DNA of 64,000 nucleotides from Gorsachius magnificus. Its lineage: Eukaryota; Chordata; Aves; Pelecaniformes; Ardeidae. The translations under genes and the position numbers were made by a program. Shown piece after piece: positions 1 through 15,099 of the stretch; the first letter of the stretch is position 1; the number at the start of each line of letters is the position of its first letter. The stretch spans positions 61,421,301 through 61,485,300 of the forward strand of contig CM067109.1 of assembly GCA_034008185.1 (NCBI GenBank), in the 5' to 3' direction. The notes under the pieces are model-generated. The model had not been told where the DNA came from and did no database searches. It saw only the letters and a program-made list of their open reading frames with translations.

Positions 1-3000
1 CTGCCTCAGTTCAGTAAACATATTTAAATATTTACCATTCACATGGGTAACAGTCATGGTATACTAACTATATGACTGTATGTATGGTATACTACTCAGA
101 GCTAAAAATGAACACCAGTAATGAAACAGATCCAAAAAAACAATTAAATGAGATTAAATGAATCAAACCCCACAGGTTTATGTTTTGAAAACTACTTAAA
201 ATGTTTTTGTTCTGTTCTTTTTTACTGTGTAGCATGAGCACAGATCTAACTAAAAAACCTTCCAAATTGAAAGATGCCTAACGTCTCTGATCAGAGAAAA
301 GGCACGTGAGAGTTGCTGAATGCACACATACAAAGATATAAATTGCTATCTGTAAAGCAGATTCAAATTCATCACACACATTACTAGAATAGTCAAAATA
401 AAATCAACCAAAAGTTTCCCCTCACTAACACAAGTGCCACACTGACTAGAACAAGATTACAACATTTAAAAAAGGCGTCTTTTACCCTTAATAAAAGAAA
501 TCGATATATTCTTGCTAATAAAGCAAATAATATAAAACTCATTTTTGCCTGACTACAATGTAATTTCCACAGGAAGAAAAGTTCAAATCCAGGAAAAAGT
601 GTGTGCTAACATATGTAACACTGATGTATAATCTTCCTAGCCAGTGAAAGGCTGAAGAAGATATATTAGTGGTGTTGACAGACTGTTAGCATGTCCCACA
701 GGACAAACTTTCAGCAAGGCACGAATCTGAACATACTCAAGAAATCAGTACTTTGCAGCAGAAATACAATTCATTTAAATCAACTGGGGTTTTTTAGGAA
801 GGATTGTTTTTTAAAAAATGGTAACAGGAAAACTAGTATATGCCATCACTGCTTTTGTGTCCTGTTAATTAACCCTCTACTCCAAATCCATCCTGTTCAA
901 CTGATGTTGCAGTCAAGAAACAGAAGAATGAGTTAGTCTTAACAACGTTTAACTTCAGAACTTCACAACCAGCCAGGATCCTGGTTATCTAACAGGTCAG
1001 AGAAGTAATGACTTTTTATCCTTGCAGAAACCTCATCTGTGTAACCACTCAATAATCGTTACCTTTCTAGCACTTATGCAAGATAGTAAAGTTGGTAATG
1101 GGAAATTTGGCTGTCACCAAAATGTAGCCAACAATGAACATTACAATAGATTCCCAAAAGGCATACTCTGGCCTTTCAACCAGAGCAAGGCTGCATGTGA
1201 ACAAAATCTGGAATAGTTGCTATAGCAGAATGGAAGAATGTTAGTCAAGAGAAAATGCTAAGTCTTAAGCACATACTGCTAACATCTCGGTTCTATAAAC
1301 CTAGCAACTATGGATGCTACCTATACACATTTCCTTCCCTATGAGGCTGCTTCAGGTAACACTAATCATTTGTCCCATTACATCCTGTTTAAGATCAATG
1401 TACTAAAAAATGAAGGTTCATACACTGCATTTAGCGTACTGTATTACACTCATTACCATAAGTTGTCTGCTTTTGCTTCCTACCATGCCTTCTCCACTAG
1501 CATTGGTAAATATCTGACAGAGCTTGTGACAGATCAAATAAATGTTCAACTGATATTATCTCAGAAAGTCAGACTGAACGTACATTTGCTAAGAAAACAG
1601 CAAATTCTCTGAATAGTCATGACAAGTACACTCCTTCAAATACACTTGGAACGGGAAAGTGCCAGGGAAGCTAAGAGGCTGAGACAGAACCAAAATGGAA
1701 ACATAGCAGAAAGACAACAGAAGGCCACAGGAAAATAATTATTTGCACCCATGTTCGCCATTAAGTAATTTAGGGCTCCTTCACATTTGGATCCTAATCT
1801 ATATGGAGCATATTGATTATGTACTTCAAGTTCAGATACCACTAGAAGGAGACACAGAATAAATCACCAGAAGAAATAGTAACAATTCACCCACATTGCA
1901 TATGATTCATTTAAAACATCTAAAGGAAATAAGGTATAAAGTTGAATAACCAATTGGAGGCTGTCATTAGCTTCTAAAATAATCTTACTTCTAACCTCAG
2001 AGATTTCCTAAACTTCTTTTAAGAGGTAAACAAAATTCATCCGAGTGAAATTGTCTACTTGGGTTTGAAATACATTTTAGCAAAGCTCCACATTAGGAGC
2101 TCTTAAAGAAACCCAACTGCTGTATTTGAAGGGGAGAAAAAAATCTTACAGTTAAGTAAGAGCAATAAATGCTTAGTTTACTCAAAAAATATAATCCATA
2201 GATATAATAAAAGCTTTTATGATAAAAAAATAAATAGTCTGACAAAATAAACTGAAAAAAACATCTCAGAGCAATAGAAGATGATGAATGCAGAATGATG
2301 TATTCAGAAATACAGTCTGAGCATTCAAAAACTATGATCCAAAGCTGTGTTTAGGGCAGAAACAGCTTGAGGCTAATTTTATATTTACAATGTTTCAAAA
2401 AATCTGCAAAACCTTCTAAAATTAAAAAAAACCCAACTATTTCTAAGATTCAGGAAAAGGTCAAGAATGTATCAAGAGGTAAAAACTCCACAAGAAAGAC
2501 TTAAAACAGTAGGTTTTATCATTTGTGAAACAAAATTGTCAAGTAATTAGATTAAGGGGAACTTTAAAAATCATACAAAATACAGGTTAAGAATCTCATG
2601 ATAAACACTGAAGTAATACTCTGGATAAAGTTAGAACATTAACTCTGGAATGACCATCATGAACACATCCAGGACATATTGCATTCTGTGTTTTTTCTGG
2701 TTTACAACAGATTACTACTTACACAATTTTTAAGGAATTAAACAATATGGGTTTTTTAATATTCAAGCTCCTTTGGGCTCATGAATATAATCCTTGACTA
2801 CAGATCTACCTTACTTACCCACACCAAGTGAAGTTTAACATTTAATGAGCATTATCAACTTAACTATTTTCCCTTCTCTGCTTAATCAAGGGAAAGAGTG
2901 CTAGTAAAACTGAAATGCATAAGCACATCTCATGGACAAATGATGGAAGAAACTAAGAAACAGAGTCTACAAAACCATTGTGGGTAGATCTCTTCAAATC

Positions 3001-3623
3001 CTTTCAAACTCACTTTGAGTGATAAATTGGCCTTTGGAAAATGCCAGGGGTATAAGTGTAAGATGTGGCACACTTGTAAACTGAGAGGCCTGTTAGTGAG
3101 AGTGACAGATTTATTATAATAGTTCCAAATGGCACATGAAAGCTCAGAATTTTTTAGACAAATATTTCGCCCCACCATAATACTTTTTTTAGATCTATGA
3201 CCTCAAGTTTAATTGCATGGTCAGGAACAATGAAACAAATCAGGATCAATACAATTACTTTTCACAGAGGAAATGCAGAAACTTCACAACTTTTTCCAGG
3301 AATCTGATTCCAGGAACAAAATCACTTCAGTCTTATTTTTGTATTTGGTGTCTTTGTTAGAGAAAATAAATAGGAGTCTATTTTAATACTTACACCATTT
3401 CTGTTTTTTTCCCAGGACAGATTTAATTGTGAAGTACCTTTGATTAACAGCAGCAGAAATAGTCATACTACTGCTGCAGCACAGTTACACAGTTTTTCTT
3501 TAAAAAAAATAAAAACCAAAAAAACCCCAACCCTGCAATTTCCTTTAAAACTGTCTAGTACAGAACAGAAGTTTAATTTAAACCAAGAAGAAACAAGTTC
3601 TATGATTCTAGAAGTGGACTCAC
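1..3623 (-). other. CNTLN: CNTLN intron downstream of exon g (partial)
   Basis: AT-rich intron sequence with no exon, repeat family or RNA gene that I can recognise. I looked on the minus strand for the next centlein segment, expected to resemble SLSSLETLMVSQKSEIEYLQ, and did not find it, so the intron runs beyond the window edge. Short open frames here have no recognisable content. Confidence 0.8.
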
Positions 3624-3818
3624 CTGTACTTCATATTTTGGAGAAGAATTCTGATGTACTGCATTTAAGGCATCATGAGCCTGCTGAAGTTGCTCTTGTA
3701 ACTGACAAATCTTTTGATCTTTTCCAAGTAACTGATCCTGAAGACAGGCATACCTTTGCTGCAGTTGCATTTCACTTTTTTTAACAGTTTCAAAACGTAA
3801 AGCCAATTCGTTATAAAG
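3624..3818 (-). CDS. CNTLN: CNTLN exon g, 195 bases
   Basis: Sixty-five codons, phase 0 to phase 0, same length as in human. It starts LYNELALRFETVKKSEMQLQ, continues QRYACLQDQLLGKDQKICQL and QEQLQQAHDALNAVHQ, and ends NSSPKYEVQ. The first two thirds are coiled coil with many Gln; the last part (NSSPKYEVQ) breaks the helix, as does the Pro-rich end of the human exon (DPDYSAQ). The acceptor is ctctctctcatag|CTT and the donor GTACAG|gtgagt; both are strong. A 114-codon frame on the opposite strand overlaps this exon and is a shadow. The next CNTLN exon is below base 1. Confidence 0.95.
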
Positions 3819-6800
3819 CTATGAGAGAGAGAAGAGAAATAACAGGATTAAAAGTAACTTTATCAGTTTCAGTTGCTTTTTCATGGCATTTATGAATAGA
3901 AATGGACAACTAAAAATCAGGATTTATTTTACTTCTTGAACAGTTTATATAAAATACACAAAATACCAAAGAAAGAAAAATCTCATCTTGTTAACAGGCA
4001 AAAAATTGAAACATCTGTCTTGGGAATGAAATTAAAGGAGCAAGAATACCAAATACCATCCTGGTCTTTTATGGAGTAGCTTGATCTTTTAAAACTAACA
4101 TTTTTAAGATAGCTTGGACAGCAATACAGTGAATCCACTAATGCCTACTGCATTTTGTATGAAGTATAAAATGGTTGTTTAAATAATTATTCTGTGGGAA
4201 TTTTTTGACATTAACTATAAAACCCAGAGATGATATTAGAAGGTCTTATCCCTGCCTGTTGTTCAACTGCTCTTGCTGAAACAGAATATTGTATATGTTC
4301 GGCAGTTGCTTTAGAAGGGATTCCATACACACAAAGGATTTCTAGAACTACACCTAAGTAATCATTAGCTGTACATGACATCAAACTGACAAAGAGATTA
4401 TTTTTCAAGAATAAGAGAACTTAATAACCACCCCATCCCTCCATTTTTACCTTTCTTTTTCAATAGAAACATCTGAAAATTTGTAAAACAAAACCAGCTT
4501 TTTATTTAAAAATTATAAAAACAAGTTTGAAAAATAAATCTGTAGGTGAATAAACAGTACAGATTCTGAAAGAAATACATGACTCTGCAGCTTTACATAC
4601 ATACACAAGCATACATTCCTCTCTCTTAATTTCAGTCTTTCATTCCTTTGATTGTCCTTTTTTCCCAAAATAAACAATATTCCCTCTGACTGTTCATGCT
4701 ACCATAAAACAATCTGTAGGGATCTGACAGTTTTCTTTGGAAAATCCATTTTGCCATTCCATTCAAAAAAACTAATTAAATATCTTATAAGTACAAGGAA
4801 CTGACAAAGTCGTTTTATTTGTAAAAACATTTTACTCTTCATTTTACTTTGTCTTGTCAACTTCACTTAAATGACACACTTCTTTCTCCTTTTGTCTGCT
4901 TATACCACTTAGAAGTTAAAGCCTTTGAAATACAATCACAGCTTAGCTTTTAGATTTGGAAACAGTCTACCTAATAGTTTGTGAGAAATTTGGAAACAAT
5001 AATCTCCCTACCTTTCCTTCCTCCTATAATTTTCTGCTCCCAGGGGCTCTCAAAATCCACTTAGGACAAAGTAAATTGCTTCTTGCCTATTTCCAAAGCA
5101 GATCAGAGATCACGTCTCTCAGGCAAAATTAATTCGAAGTCCAGATAGATTGATATTTTGAATGACTCTGAGTCTTAAAAATTAAACTTTCACATTGAAA
5201 TTTCTGAGCCTACCGAATCTTTCTTACATATCTAAGAAAGCTTACATCATCTCTAGAAATGCAAGTTCAAGATTAGCCAATTTGTTATGGAAATCAGTAA
5301 GTCTCTCACAGGAAAATAAACAGTTCATTTATCAAAAATATTCATTTTTAGATAATGTCCTTCCAAACGAATGGAGCATCAAGACACAGTTACGTCCAGC
5401 TATAACTATATAAGCTCATTAGCTAGTTCATACTGGTATGACAATTTGCTGGTTTTATGACTAGCAGCACTTAAGTGGTCATAATTATAGTATTTGAAAG
5501 GTAACATCCTAGTAAGATGAATTGAGAACATCAAAAATATGATGCTGTTTTCTAGCTGGCAGCCACATCCCCTAATGTAGCTAATGGGTATTTTTGGTAG
5601 TCAGCATTTGTCAGGACAAGACAAATAGCATGTCTTTTTACATGCATAAACTTTTCCAACCTTTTCTGCTTTGAAAACAGCAATAACAAAACACATATAT
5701 TTCAAGTATAAAACCAGCTAAAAGCTATGTGCAAAAACCACCTTCACACCATTAATCTTTTACACTGAGGTTTATATATTTTTTTAAGCACCACCAAAGT
5801 ACTAGTTTATAGGACTCTGATTTTTTTTTTTTGTTTGTCAGGTATTTAGCAACAGGAAATTTCAAAATGAAAATTACCTGTATGAAAAGAAATAGTTTTA
5901 TCTACTGTCTGCAGACAACTAGAACAGCTTCCAAATTTCCATTTTGCTCCCTATCTTTTCATTTATGGCCATCCACTGTTTTGTGGATTAAATACATGCT
6001 TAATGTTTATATGGGATTATTTGGGGGGGTTCTACTCATTTCTGTTTTAGAAGAGGCAACACTTTTAATCACACTGCAGTAAGGACATTCCAGAACATAC
6101 AGAATTCCACAACATTGTGAAACAGGTCTACCATTAATAAAGATACAGAAAGTCAGGTGTAGAGAGACAAGACATAAAATGGAGATCAGAGGACTAGAGA
6201 TGGAACATTAAATGGAAAATCTGAAAGACAGACAAAGATACTGTAAATTATTTATCTGAGAACCAGCAAGCTTCACAGAAAAAAGGAAGGAGTGAAATCT
6301 TGACTGTACATAAATAAGTGCTTATACCTTGCATGAATGTCAATAAAACATGAGATTTACCCAGGAAATTGTTTAATGCCCAAGAAGAGATATGAAAAAC
6401 ATTTATGTTTACAAGATAGAGAAAGGAAAATATTTTAAATCATTCTTTGTATGTTTTATGAAATTTGGTAGTTGGTTTAAAAAAAAAAGGCAACAGCCAG
6501 CAACACAAGACCCTACTCTGCAAAAACTGTTTCACTGACTGCATTTTGAGAACCTCCTTCCAAAGTCTTAGAGCTGTTCTTTCTCTGACAGGCAACATAG
6601 ACTGCTACAGGTGATGGTACTTAAAAACAAATAAAAAAAGATTAAACATACCGAAAATCAGTACACTGAAATAAATTTAGTCTATATGACACAAGAGCAT
6701 TATTTATCAGTCAGGAAGGAAGAGTAACTTAGCTGAATTAGAAAAAATAAAGTATCCAATATTTATTAGCTACCCTAGCAATTTCCTATATTGATTTAAC

Positions 6801-9800
6801 TGATTTTACCAGAAAACACTTCTTGCAAAATCTTCGAAGAGTTACTAAAAACATTAAACTTCATTAGAACAATAGGTGTGCTTAATGTCATCAAGTAACC
6901 TAAAAATGCCAGATCAAAGGTAGGACTTCCAAGAGAAACTAAAGACATGACTCTAAAGCCTGCCCACATGTGACAGCAAATATTTAACAGCCTGACAATG
7001 GTGGGGTGAGGTAATATACTGGCATATATTAAATGTATGATGGCAAAATTAAGTTACGTCAGACAAGGGAAAACTGAGGAATTCCAACAAAACGTAGTAA
7101 AACTAAACAATTAACGCACGCGATCTATTATATTGTATGTTAGCCAGAATCACAGTGCAAATGGAAAAAAACTGCAGTTAAACAGTTGATACAAATGACC
7201 AACACTAACATTATACAAGCGTGCAGGATTTATTTTAAACTAGGTTCAGACTGGTCTCCTGTACTCAATGCCAGTTAACATCCGGGACATGTTTTCCAGT
7301 TCCATAATCCAAAAGGCATTTAGCTAATGCTCTCAGACTTTTCTATGATATCAACTAAAGCATAGAAAGCGAGGACATCCAGATTTCCTTCGAAAGTATA
7401 CTCCTGTGAGGAACTAACACTAAGGTTGATCCATCCATTAAAATGCAACAGTAGCCAATTATATACACTGGGTGTAAAACAAATATTCTCCTACATTAAA
7501 TTTTTTATCTAAATGTTCACACCCTAAAAAACAGTGTATTACAGAGACCTGGGTAAATGAACCTGAACATACAGTAATATTGAACATATAGTAATGACAC
7601 AAATGAAAAAAAATTAGTCTCAATTAAGACACAGTAAAACTATAAGGGAAACAATTACAGCACTATTGCAGAAATCCATGTTACAGAACCATGCTGTTTA
7701 GGAGAATCTGAAAAGAACAAGGGCAGAAATCAGCTGGAGACACTCTAGGGTGAAACTGAAGAGGGACTCCAACAGACTATACACAGCACATTCATGGCGT
7801 TTAGTTTTAAAATAGAAAAGCAGAGGTAGAGTGATTTTTTAAGATGAGAAATCATGAAGCTTACCTATGATAAAAGAGAAAAAGTGAGAGGTTAAGAAGA
7901 AAACCAAAAGAAAACACAGAATTGATGAAAGTAACATCAGACAACATGCAAGCAAGAGTCACTAGTATAAACTAAAAGAGAAGATGCACTTTCCCCAACT
8001 TTATGGTACTATATAAATGCAAATACCATGGTTGTTTTGGAAACCATGTAAAATGGATAATTTAGCAATATACCTTCTCTAAAATAACAGGAGAGAACAT
8101 AAAAGAAAAAGACATTTCAGTCTTTTTGATTAGCGTTGTTACTGTAAAAACTCAAACTGATGAGTCTATTTACTTCAATGAATCCAGAATTTCCTGTTTC
8201 CTGACCGATTCTCCTCCCACCCCACATTAATGTAGCATTCCATTATTCATACATCTAATCAGTTTTGTGTAACTCCTTATGTGGATTATAGCTATGTAAT
8301 GGTGGGGTTTGTGGATTGCTTTTTTGAATAAATAAAGATTTTGAAACACTTCTCTTAGAAAGACTGTTTTTATTAGCAACAACTTCTCTGTAAGATGCTA
8401 CCAAACGCTATTTAGATTTCTTCTCTCTGTATAGTGGATTGTCAGAGAATGTTCAGCAGGCTTGTGAAGAACATCAGTCCTAGTTAAAGCAGAAAACTGT
8501 TAATAATTCATATTGCAAACAGAATTGTTTAAAATCCTCCATTGTGAGTCCAATCTAATTATACAAAAAATTCAGATCTAGTAAAATATAATAATTCTAA
8601 CTCGAAGCAAAATTGGCATTACTCAAAAATAAATTTAAGCAAGCTTAATCTTAAGATTTTTCTTCCTTTCTTGACATACAAGTCCTCTTGCACTGTGTCA
8701 CTAGTTTACATAATATCTTTCATCTACCGCTCTCACATTGTAAAAACATACAATACCATTGCCAGGAACATTAAGAGAATGGTTTGCAAACATTAGGGGC
8801 AGATTTAGAATTATTATTTAATTTTTTTTTCCAAATACTTAAGCATTCTGCAGATACCCTCCACACCACTATGCACAGGAACTATATAGCACACTAAGAA
8901 TATCAGTACAGGGTTTTTCAAGCATGAAAGTCATTGCCAGAGAATGCAGAGTTTAACATCAACCTCAGGGAACCACAGTCTACCCAGGATTTCTTCAACT
9001 TTAACCTATGGGCACATCTGATGCCAAAATCTGCTTGCTAGCATGTAACCAACTGTACTGGTGTTTGGTATAAAAGAAATAAATACACTCACCTAATTAA
9101 CTCACTTCCTAACCATTGAAAACAGTATCGAAGCTTAAACTAAAGTGTGAGATGATCTTTATTAAAGGAAGTGGTCTACAAAAATGAGGATTCACTTATT
9201 ACTTCAGCATATTTGACTGGACAGTTAGTTTGTCTCAGGTCTTAACGTGTGAAAGAACTTAGGTATTTCATTCCAATTTGAGGGAGAACATGCACTGTTA
9301 CTACCATTTACACACCTATATGGTTTTAGTTTTTATTTTGTGATTTTAATGCTGCTTACATAAAAATAAACACATTTATGTGATTTTTAACTGTGCTTAA
9401 AGGCTGTTGCAGTCTCAAAAAAGACTGGAAGTGGTAAAATTTAGCCTTAGGATAGCAAAGCCAGTAACTTGACATTCTAATTACAATTTCTCAGGCTTGA
9501 AGGAAAGCAAACTATCTCCACACACCAACACCATGAGAAGGACTAGCAAAGGTAACTACAAGCACAAAATTAACTACAACATCTGAAAATGTATCTGACA
9601 CTATCCTATTTTTATCTGCTTGCTGGTGCACTTGATGCAGACTTCTGCAATGCTTCGTAATTGAAAACTCTTACTGTGTTTTCCAATTATGCCAAAAATC
9701 TAACTATTGAGCAATACTTTCTTTTAAACACAGACATGTACTGTACCGTTATCCACAGTATTCTCTATTTGTTGTTCCAAGAGCTGAGTACCAGGACACA

Positions 9801-12800
9801 AATTAGGATTTCCTATTCAATGACAAATAACGGTATTTCCACTTCACCAAAGGGGCCTTCCACTAAAAGATTTTTAATCAGTACGGTTAACAAGGAATCT
9901 AAAGGCTGCATCAGATCAAGGGAAAGTACTGCATTATAAAAACAAAGGCCCTAAATTGTAAATTTCAGAAAACTGTGATAAGCTGGCTAAGGACTTCAGA
10001 ATCTCTTCTTGTCTTATTATGCCTAGTATTGATTGAAGTCTCTCCACCTTGAAATTGTTGGTGAGGACAAATCTATTGAGTCTCATTAAATCCAGCACAG
10101 GAATGGAGTCCCCAGAGCATTCGGGACCACTAAAACAGATGCTATACATTTTAGAAAAATATTTCCTATCCTTGAGAATGTGAACTACAGCTGCTATATG
10201 AAATGATATCAATTTGTTTCAATAAATGCTCTAATGCAAAGGAGTTATTGTAGAACACAGCACCCTTAAAATTTGTACTTAAAGAAAAAAAAGGTAGCAC
10301 TATGTCAAGTCAACGCAACTTGATAAAGCAGATTACAGATCTTCACATGTGTATGCTGCCTACTACAGCTAGACTTGGAAGAGAATTTGTGATCCTCAAT
10401 GGATTTACACATAATCCAGTGCAAGTTCATGACCTTGATCTAGTTTATCAGAAATGCTTTTTTTCTTTTATTCAGTCTCCTGTTCTGTACTATACATTAA
10501 CATCAGCATAAAGAGCAGTTCTTCCTAAATGGTAGACTGTTAAGATGAATTTGGAATACATGAGCCAACCACATCGCCTGAGCTATAACATATATTGTCT
10601 ATCTGACCACTAACAGAGAGGTCATTGATCTTGCTGTAAGGGACAATATATCACAGGATGTACACGCTGATAGGCTCAATGCCATTCAGAGCAGCAGGAG
10701 AATATTCCTTTGTGAATATGTCTATGGAATAGCTGACACGTCCTTATCTAGCTGTTGCAGCCTGCATACTATTAATGCATGGAAGACAAACAGAACACAC
10801 ATTTGTCTGCAATAGTTTGCCTTTCTCATTCAAGGGAAAAATAGGCATTTGTATTATTTTTATAGATGCTGAGTTTTCCAAAGGCCTGCTTTGACTTCAG
10901 TAGGACTGCGTATCTTGCGATTTGGAAGATGCATGTTACTCTGAAGCAATTACAGCTGGGTATTTTATAAAGTTCTTCTAGTCAGAAGCATAGAACAGGA
11001 TTGTCATGATAAAGGAACTTCTTTTCCCCCCCCAAAGTTCTCTCAACAAAATTTGCCACAGAAAACATTCTTTGATCTATTCCACTCTGGCTTAGGGAAC
11101 ATAACTTTTTTTTTTTTTTTTTTAATACTTTTTTCAACACACTAGTTTTTACTGTTTTTTTTTTTTTAACATATTTTTATAAAAAAGTAAAAGAACATAT
11201 TTCTTCCAGATGCATTAGATATTTTGATATTTTACAAAAAGACAGCTTATCACTTCCACAATAGTAATTTGTCAGAATATTTGAGATAGCTTTTGCTGGT
11301 TTAAGATGAAAACCTTACTCCTCCATGTTGGAAAAATACTGAATTCAACATTCCAAACGAGCAAATTTTAGGGTCATCTATGAGTTGAAGTATTTGGCAG
11401 CTATTAAATATAAACACTAATCTTCAAAACAACAGTATTCTTGTTCTTGTTGTATGATCAACTAAGCAAAGTCTTAAGTCCTGCTAAGACAGACCAAGAA
11501 CTGTGAACCAGCTTTCTGAAGCAATCCTGAATTTTGAGTCAAGCCCAGTTTAGAAGCAGCTTGCCCCTACAGCTATATAAGTATACTCATCAATTTTCTA
11601 TAATACATAAGTAACTTAAAATAGCAAAATTATTTTTCGTAGGGTATGTTAAACTTTTTCTAAATTGAACTAAGTAATATTGGCAAAATCACTGTTATAT
11701 TATACAAGGTAAAGTGACCTTTATGAAGAGCTTTAAAACAGCCTCATGAAAACCCAGTTTTATATTCTTTCATATGTTGTAGAACTAGTCTGGAAGAAGA
11801 TTGTCTTATAAACACTGATGAAGAGAGTTCATATTGTCTTCACCTGTGTCAATTTTTTCTTTTTTTTTTTTTTTTGAGTGACTCAAAGGATCCATTTAAC
11901 ACCTATAGAAGCATTGATTGGAGAATGAAAAATGAAAGAAATACCAACTCCTGATACCTACATTCTGTACTTTTTTTAAGCTCTATAATTCACTTTGTCT
12001 TGCCCTAGATAGGTAGAACTCCCCCTGCATTGTACATATTCTGAACAACTTTGATGGAAGTCTACCTGTAGCTTGGCTGGGCTACTATTGTAGTGAACAA
12101 AAGACTTAGTCATCACTGCAGTCAATGGTAAACTTGTGCAGAGTTAAGTACACAAGAATGTGCAGGGCACTATGTGCTACAAAATGTTAACCAAAGACAT
12201 CTTTAAAAACCCAGTCCTGATTCTGTCTTGGCTTAGGCCCAGCTTCACAATTTTATCACAGACTGCATACCCTAAGTAAGATGATAAAGGGAAACACCTG
12301 TTTTTTGAAAAAGCACTGACAGTACAGAATTTGTGAGAACAGTTCCAAGATTGGTAGAAGGTACGTGAAAGTTGCATACACAACTTCTTCCTTGTCTTCT
12401 TCCTTCTCAATGTTTCTAAAAAGGAAGGAAACATATCTTCTGTATTTCTTAGAGACTGAAAAACACATCCGTATAATTTGTTACACCCCGAAGGAGAAAT
12501 TCTGAGTAGTACACCTGTCAGGGTTAGCGTTTTTCCTGGCATTCATAAAAAATATGAATCTGTTCTGTAAATGTAAATATAGCTAAAAATTTTTAAATCA
12601 GTTATCCATTAAAAAAGCTATTATCACAACAATTTTTCCAGTTGATTTTGACAGAGCAGGTTTTTACATCTTAAACCAGTAAAATTGTTTGAGATTCACA
12701 TAAATACATTATTTACAATTAAAGTAATTTATTCTTCTAAATTATCAAAAACAGATTGGAGAAGTTACTAATTGAAAGCTCTAGGAGACAAAGAAGAAGA

Positions 12801-13089
12801 AAAACATACATAACACAAAATTACAAAAAGAAATTCATATGCTTCACAATTCGCTCCTGGATGCAACTAAATCTTATTTTTTAAGGCTCATCAATTCAAT
12901 GTAAGCAAGGGGCTATATATGCTGGGATGTAATTAGGCCAATAAACTCTGATACTGTGCCAACCATATTTTGGTAACAATAAATATCCAACGATCTAAAG
13001 AATGCAACACCACACAGTGCTTTGATTACTCTGTCCACTGATATTGTAATAGAAAATGAACCCTGTGATCATAAAGCAGAATCACATAC
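3819..13089 (-). other. CNTLN: CNTLN intron between exons f and g (9.3 kb)
   Basis: AT-rich, without an identifiable gene or large mobile element. Poly-T tracts lie at 11106-11123, 11155-11167 and 11853-11875; read along the transcript they are poly-A. About 10520-10960 is somewhat less AT-rich, but no family could be assigned. Open frames of 60-121 codons (for example 12177-12542 minus) show no domain or splice logic. Confidence 0.8.
11106..11167 (+). repeat. Paired poly-T tracts (18 T and 13 T)
   Basis: T18 at 11106-11123 and T13 at 11155-11167 flank a 31-base T-rich spacer. A third run, T6-C-T16, lies at 11853-11875. On the CNTLN transcript strand these are poly-A. Confidence 0.8.
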
Positions 13090-13252
13090 TTTTTGATGTG
13101 ACGTTGTTTCAGCTGTGTGAGCATCTTCTTGGTCTTTGAGTACTTTTTGTGTATCAGTATTGAGAGCCTGAAGCTGCTTTATCAGCTCAGCCTGCTGTGC
13201 TGTATGTTTAATGTTTTGTCTGTAAAGATTCTGCAGCTCCTGTAACTCCTTC
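13090..13252 (-). CDS. CNTLN: CNTLN exon f, 163 bases
   Basis: One base completing Lys, then 54 codons: KELQELQNLYRQNIKHTAQQ, AELIKQLQALNTDTQKVLKD and QEDAHTAETTSHQK. KELQELQNLY, HTAQQAELI and TDTQKVL(R/K)(N/D)QED are shared with human centlein, making this one of the best conserved exons here. The acceptor is cttgttttgcacag|G and the donor is CAAAAA|gtatgt, leaving phase 0. Coiled coil continues. An open frame runs on at both sides into intron sequence, but the splice borders and the match to exon g (LYNEL) fix the ends. Confidence 0.96.
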
Positions 13253-15099
13253 CTGTGCAAAACAAGCAGTAAAGAGAAATTAAGAAAAATAACAATGACC
13301 TCCATTAAACAATTGTGTTCAAATAATTTTATTGTAATGAGCTTCCTATTTTCATTTATTTTTCTGTCAATTGCCTTATAAACACTAGAAGTGACATATA
13401 AAATATTTATCACACACTTTTGCGAAATATCTACAAAACAGTTAAGTTTCAAAATAGAATGCTTTTCAATTTCCCTCTGATGTTCTAACTGCTCTAAAAT
13501 AAAAGGATTTTCTCTACTGCATCAACACTTTCTGATCAATATTCAGTTAACTCTTTAGCAGTAGGTGTCAAAACGTAAAATATTTAGAACACGTGGACTG
13601 TAAAATAAGTTTAATCTTGTTTTTTTAAACTAGAGCCATCATAAAAAAGGTAAGTTTTTCTTAACTTGCAGGCTATGTATAATGCAAGCCTCTTTTCCAA
13701 AATGCATCTACTCCCTAGACACATGAAGTATGTCTGCTGATAAATTACTTTTTGTCTGCAGGTATAGTATACTGGAATAACCATATGCAAAGTAAGTAAA
13801 CATTGGTGTGTGCTATGTAATATAACAATAAAAGCTCTATAAACACAATAATAGGAATCATGTTGTAATGCAACCATAGGATAGATCTAGTATAATCAGT
13901 CTGCTTGCAAATTTTACTGCACTGCTGATAGATCTTATACATTAAGGCATAAGCAAATATCAGTAACTCTTACTTATTATAAACAATGATTAAAAACTTT
14001 GAATATTTTCAGGTAACACATGTTAATAGCTCAGATGACTCCATTAATCCCTTTTTATATATTTTCTACCTAATTACCTGTTTAATTCACAAGCACACTT
14101 CACATTAGTATTACATACAGATACTGAAATATAAGTTTATCACTCCAAATAATTTTCATCCTTACTTCCTCAAAGAATTTTCTTGGTGACCTCCAACACA
14201 TATGTGACTTCTCTATGCCTAGAATTATCATTAACAAAAGGAGTTATCATCACATTTTTATAATACTACTGGAGAAGTCCAGTCAAAGATTAGCATACAA
14301 AAGGTAAGCACCAATACCCACTTTGTTTTGTTTTCCTGAGAAACCGAGGAATGACAAAGAAACCATTTTAAGGGAACTTGCCAAAAACATTTCTTCAGAC
14401 CTGTGCCACTACATAATATGTTGATTATTCACTAAGGGTACAACATCTGAATAGTTACATAAAAATTGAAATTCACATGTACCACAATAGCAAAGTCAGA
14501 CAAGTTAATGCTGTTAAAAAAGCACTGTTTAAAAAGCCTGTTAACAGGCCAATACAGGAGAACACTTAAGGACGTGCTTACTTAGCAGCATTTAAGTCCT
14601 ACTGTTCTCAACAAGACGTAAAGTAGCTCCTCAAAATTAAAAAAGGTAGAGGTGCATTAAGGGCTCTTTATGTAACAAAACCAAAGTACAACAGCAGTAT
14701 GTACTTCACTTGTACTAATTTAATTGTGTTTGCTAGCACAGCAGCACATCTTTGCGCTGCAGTTACGACACAGATTATATTTATTTTCTGTATAATAATA
14801 TAATGTATTAAAATTATTACATTAATTTTGCACAGGTTCTCCAATCAGATCTTCATTTTGTTGTGGAAGGAAAGAACATGAGATAATGCTGAAACCTCAG
14901 TTACTGTTGGAATTGTTGGTAGCAACTGTTGCCAAGACCACTCTGCTATATTGCTGTTTAATTTGTATGCAAACATCAATTCAGTTATCTGTCTGTCACC
15001 TGAGAATGCACCACATTATATGTTCTCTAATGGTCTGCCCACAAAGTGTGTCAGGAATCTTTTTTGTTGACTTTATCAGGCTTTGAGTGATACCCTAAA

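Noticed and set aside
3440..3784. 114-codon + strand frame
   Set aside because: It is the opposite strand of CNTLN exon g and has no splice or domain support.
10860..10915. Sequence like ttttccaaaggcctg...tgacttcagtaggactgcg, recalling old amniote SINE-like repeats
   Set aside because: The resemblance is only a short phrase; without a full-length match it cannot be assigned.
12177..12542. 121-codon minus-strand frame
   Set aside because: Overlapped by another frame on the same strand, no domain, no match to centlein, and the neighbouring exons already give a complete protein join.
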